Part shown: positions 8,086-10,274 of the stretch, in pieces
How positions within the stretch are numbered: the first letter of the stretch is position 1
How the letters are laid out: each line of letters opens with the position of its first letter
Assembly (NCBI GenBank): GCA_023391315.1
Contig: JAEWBD010000294.1
Location: 1 to 10,274 of the forward strand
Source: Bacteroidota bacterium
GTDB lineage: Bacteria > Bacteroidota > Bacteroidia > Chitinophagales > Chitinophagaceae
Direction of reading: 5' to 3'
Length of the DNA stretch: 10,274 nt
Notes under the pieces: generated by a model
The model's input: the letters and a program-made list of their open reading frames with translations, nothing else
Databases searched by the model: none
What the model was told of the DNA's origin: nothing
Position numbers and translations under genes: made by a program

Positions 8086-8850
8086 GTTGGCGACATTTGA
8101 TTATGCGCTACATTAACATCAACGACTGCTGTATCAGACGCCACTTTTCCATCCACCAGCGTGATTACCCTTCTTGCCCGCTCAATCACTCTTGGGTCAT
8201 GCGTAGAGAACAAAAAGGTCATATTTTCTTCTGCATTCAGTTTAGCCATGATATCTAATAAATTAGCGGCTGACTGGCTATCCAGGTTGGCGGTAGGTTC
8301 ATCCGCCAGTACAAACTGTGGCATAGAAGCTAATGCCCGCGCTATTGCCACCCGCTGTTGCTGTCCACCTGATAGTTTTGCCGGCCGTACGTTCATCTTG
8401 TCTTCAAGCCCTATTTGCTTAAATAGCTGCGCCACTCTCTTCTCTCTTTCATCCTTTTGTCTCCCTGCAATTGCATAATGAATTCGGCATTTTCTTTTGC
8501 AGTAAGCACTGGAATCAAATTGAACGACTGGAAAACAAAACCAATGTTCTTTAACCGGAAATTGATTAATTGGTTGGCTGAAAGCTTAATTATATCTACA
8601 TCATTGATAATAATATTTCCTTCAGTAGGTTTATCTAATCCGCCAATCATATTAAGAAGTGTAGTTTTTCCAGAACCAGAGGGCCCCACCAATGCTGTAA
8701 ACTCACCCTTTGCTATATGCAGGTGCACATTGTTGACTGCATACACCGGTATAGCGTCCGGGTTATATACTTTGCTTACATTGTGTGCATCTATAACAGT
8801 GGCGTTCTTAAATAAGTTTTTTAATTTAAGTGATACAACAAACAGGTCAT
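8079..8850 (-). pseudogene. ABC transporter ATPase (LolD/MacB-type), frameshifted
   Basis: This is the nucleotide-binding subunit of an FtsX/MacB-type ABC system, split over two frames. The front part (8746-8411) has Walker A GPSGSGKTT and the Q-loop FVFQSFN. The rear part (read from about 8462 to 8079) has the signature LSGGQQQR, Walker B FVLADEPTANLD and the H-loop STHD. The frames join at a run of three G (minus strand; CCC at 8463-8465), where one missing base explains the change: after QLQG the second frame reads RQKDEREKRVAQLF, as expected for the family. The N terminus is also open upstream of 8746 (LFKNATVIDAHNVSKVYNPD) but has no ATG in frame. The ATG at 8850, overlapping the permease stop as ATGA, reaches it only if one base is missing near 8845. 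Restoring both bases gives exactly 258 codons including the stop. Confidence 0.85.
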
Positions 8851-9152
8851 CTTCTCAACGCGTCTGCGGGTTGTAGCCGCAATGCTTTGATAGTGGGGAA
8901 CACAGCTGCCAGCAATGCGGTTAATTGAAAGCTGTTGTCTAATACCTGCTCATTCCAATAACCATTACTGTGCACCTGGATATAACCACTATAAAAACTC
9001 ACCATGTTTTTAATAAGGTTATCAAAAACCCCTTTCCATAAACTGCTGGTAAGCACGGACAGAATAACCGCAAAAAATATAGCAGCTATGGTAATGACTG
9101 TGCGGCTTTTATTTCGCCATATATTCTTCCAGGCAAGCGCAATTATCCACAT
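8847..9152 (-). pseudogene. FtsX/MacB-type ABC permease with a large internal deletion
   Basis: Only 101 codons remain, where such permeases usually have about 400. Residues 1-75 are a normal N terminus: MWIIALAWKNIWRNKSRT, a membrane helix at about 19-41, then the start of the periplasmic domain up to GYWNEQVLDNSF. Residues from about 77 on (LTALLAAVFPTIKALRLQPADALRR) match the extreme C terminus of the family, the last helix and its cytoplasmic tail. Roughly 300 residues between them are gone, with the junction at about 8910-8930 and the reading frame kept. The start is 6 bp after the repaired LolA-like stop, and the stop overlaps the candidate ATPase start. Without the middle helices and most of the periplasmic domain it cannot be a working transporter subunit. 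Identity of both ends is convincing. Confidence 0.8.
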
Positions 9153-9158
9153 AGTACA

Positions 9159-9904
9159 TCAATTAACAGTTTTCATTTTATCAGCGGTAAAAAAAACATC
9201 TTCAATTGGCCGGTTATATAAAACGGATTTATAAACCATTTCAGTCTTCTGATGTTGCTTATCTGCTGGTATCATTTCAAAATGAGTAGGTATCAGTCGT
9301 TGATCCATCACTTTACATCATAGGCATTCATAGTATTGACGAGCTTTCCATCTTCATCGTAAAACCTGGTATGCAGTTCCAGGTAATCTACCTTATCAAT
9401 GCAAACAATGAGCTTACCCCACACTACTGCCGCTTCAGGTTTAGGCAGAAGCTGCAGGATATAACAGCTCCTGTTATCTATAACCGTATCCCCGATAATA
9501 CTATGGTTGTAATCATTCACTATCGAAGATTCTTTTACCAGGTCGTCATTGGTAAAATCAGTACCCATCCATGACTGACTCATCATAGAGGGTGGTAGTT
9601 TGATTGTTCGTTCCAGACTCGGCATCCAGTTCCACACTTCTTTCTTTCGTTTTAAAAAAACAATGCCCTTGTCCTTAGCCGGAGCTTGTATGAGTATCAT
9701 GGCAAGATCAGCACCTTTCATCCAAGCCTTTACACTCATCTCTCTCGACCATGTTGGACGAACTGTTCTAATAGTCATCTCTACCTGCGAGGTATTGCCT
9801 TTGAACTTTTCATCTGCTTTTTTAATAATGGCCATTGCATCCTGCGCATGCAGGTTGAGTATGCAGCAAAAACTACAGGTGAATAACAGGAGAAGCAGCT
9901 TCAT
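9159..9904 (-). pseudogene. LolA-like outer-membrane lipoprotein-sorting protein, frameshifted near the 3' end
   Basis: This is a periplasmic protein of the LolA-like group (outer membrane lipoprotein-sorting proteins found with ABC or MMPL transporters), thought to carry a lipid or lipoprotein between membranes. The signal peptide is 1-20 (..LNLHA|QD). Hallmarks are PAKDKGIVFLKR (75-86), EVWNWMPSLERTIKLPPS (89-106) and SWMGTDFTNDDLV (111-123). The first frame stops at 9308 after AYDVK (198 aa). In the next frame the missing end follows at once: MDQRLIPTHFEMIPADK, then VYKSVLYNRPIEDVFF, ending at TGA 9161-9159. One lost base near 9310 (original probably AAGGTGATG) explains it. Restored, the protein is 248 aa, a normal length. 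It is the first gene of the set, with a candidate promoter at about 10,000-10,030. Translation of only the 198-aa form would lack the final strands. Confidence 0.85.
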
Positions 9905-10001
9905 GCGTTTGAAGATTAGTCCTTCCCGAATGTAGTGACAGGAAGAACAAAAAAGGATGACGATAATTACTGAATAAAGTGACAGCGGTCAATTCAACAA
10001 A

Positions 10002-10031
10002 CAAAACTTACAGCACATAAGATCCATTCAA
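10002..10031 (-). promoter_or_regulatory. Candidate promoter of the LolA-like/ABC gene set
   Basis: On the minus strand, TTG (10031-10029) is followed after 18 bases by TAAGTTTTG (10010-10002). This is close to the Bacteroidota pattern TTG-N19-21-TAnnTTTG, with one extra base inside the -7 box. The predicted start would give an untranslated leader of roughly 90 bases before 9904. It is a pattern match only. Confidence 0.3.
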
Positions 10032-10139
10032 TAACCTAACAACTTTGAAATCCTAAACTATAAGCATGTAGCAGTGCTGCGGCAAATTGTAGAATGGTTT
10101 GGGACAGCCATTAATCACCATCACAACTGATCGCTGTCA

Positions 10140-10169
10140 TTGCCCTGCTTTAGTAAATATTATAATTTG
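10140..10169 (+). promoter_or_regulatory. Candidate promoter of the right-edge lipoprotein gene
   Basis: TTG (10140-10142), then 18 bases, then TATAATTTG (10161-10169), ending 16 bases before the ATG. The layout equals that of the divergent candidate promoter in the same spacer, and TATAAT is also a general -10 match. The 281-bp spacer 9905-10185 therefore seems to hold back-to-back promoters and no gene. Confidence 0.35.
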
Positions 10170-10185
10170 AAAAGAAAATAAAACA

Positions 10186-10274
10186 ATGAAAAAAATATTA
10201 CTTCTCAGTGCAATTTGTTTGGCCATTGCTGTTTTTTCCTGTAATCAATCCGGTTCAAAAAACAAAGAAAAGTC
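10186..10274 (+). CDS. Putative lipoprotein, N terminus only
   Basis: Twenty-nine codons are visible before the window ends. They begin MKKILLLSAICLAIAVFSC and continue with a polar, Lys/Ser-rich linker (NQSGSKNKEK). This is a clear lipoprotein signal peptide with lipobox VFSC, so the product should be anchored in the envelope through Cys19. It is the only plus-strand gene in the window and runs divergently from the LolA-like/ABC set. An A-rich stretch rather than a Shine-Dalgarno site precedes the ATG, as is usual in Bacteroidota. The function cannot be judged from this fragment. Confidence 0.7.
   Translation, partial: MKKILLLSAICLAIAVFSCNQSGSKNKEK

Noticed and set aside
8411..8480. Programmed ribosomal frameshift in the ATPase gene
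   Set aside because: There is no slippery heptamer or clear downstream structure, and the neighbouring genes are damaged too, so a mutation or sequence error is simpler.
8457..8876. Plus-strand open frame of 139 codons opposite the ATPase
   Set aside because: It is the complement of a conserved ABC ATPase with Walker A and Q-loop, and has no features of its own.
1..10274. tRNA or rRNA genes, CRISPR array, insertion sequence ends
   Set aside because: I saw no cloverleaf-like sequence, no regularly spaced repeats, no terminal inverted repeats and no intact transposase.

Overview
The window looks like a chromosomal segment from a Bacteroidota bacterium, probably Chitinophagaceae or a close relative. 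This is inferred from AT-rich spacers, starts without Shine-Dalgarno sequences, TAnnTTTG-like promoters, short lipoprotein signals and the protein families present. All genes are on the minus strand except one at the far right edge. Read in transcription order (right to left), there are three blocks.

Right block (about 10,274-6,916). A plus-strand lipoprotein gene starts at 10,186 and runs off the edge. Divergent from it is a tightly packed four-gene minus-strand set: a LolA-like periplasmic protein, an FtsX/MacB-type permease, its ATPase, and an outer-membrane beta-barrel. This has the layout of an envelope-spanning ABC system of unknown substrate. The copy is broken. The LolA-like gene has a one-base frameshift. 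The permease has lost about 300 internal residues while its two ends stay in one frame. The ATPase has one clear frameshift and probably a second near its start. The barrel gene is intact. All lesions fall within about 1.5 kb, while the other genes in the window are open throughout. This favours real gene decay over general sequencing error, although error is not excluded.

Middle block (about 6,915-5,217). A lone lipoprotein esterase of the PHB-depolymerase/feruloyl-esterase family is flanked by two gene-poor spacers of 318 and 448 bp. The second spacer holds a puzzling 76-codon stop-free stretch behind a promoter-like box.

Left block (5,216-1). A PAP2 phosphatase overlaps an EptA/MCR-type phosphoethanolamine transferase, followed by an OmpR-family response regulator, its histidine kinase, and the start of a TolC-family outer-membrane efflux gene cut by the window edge. 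This has the logic of a regulated lipid A modification and efflux island. The phosphatase may remove a lipid A phosphate, EptA adds phosphoethanolamine, and the two-component pair may control this and/or the efflux system. It resembles the functional set pmrAB-eptA and the phosphatase-EptA pairing known in Helicobacter pylori. The link to cationic peptide or polymyxin tolerance is inferred.
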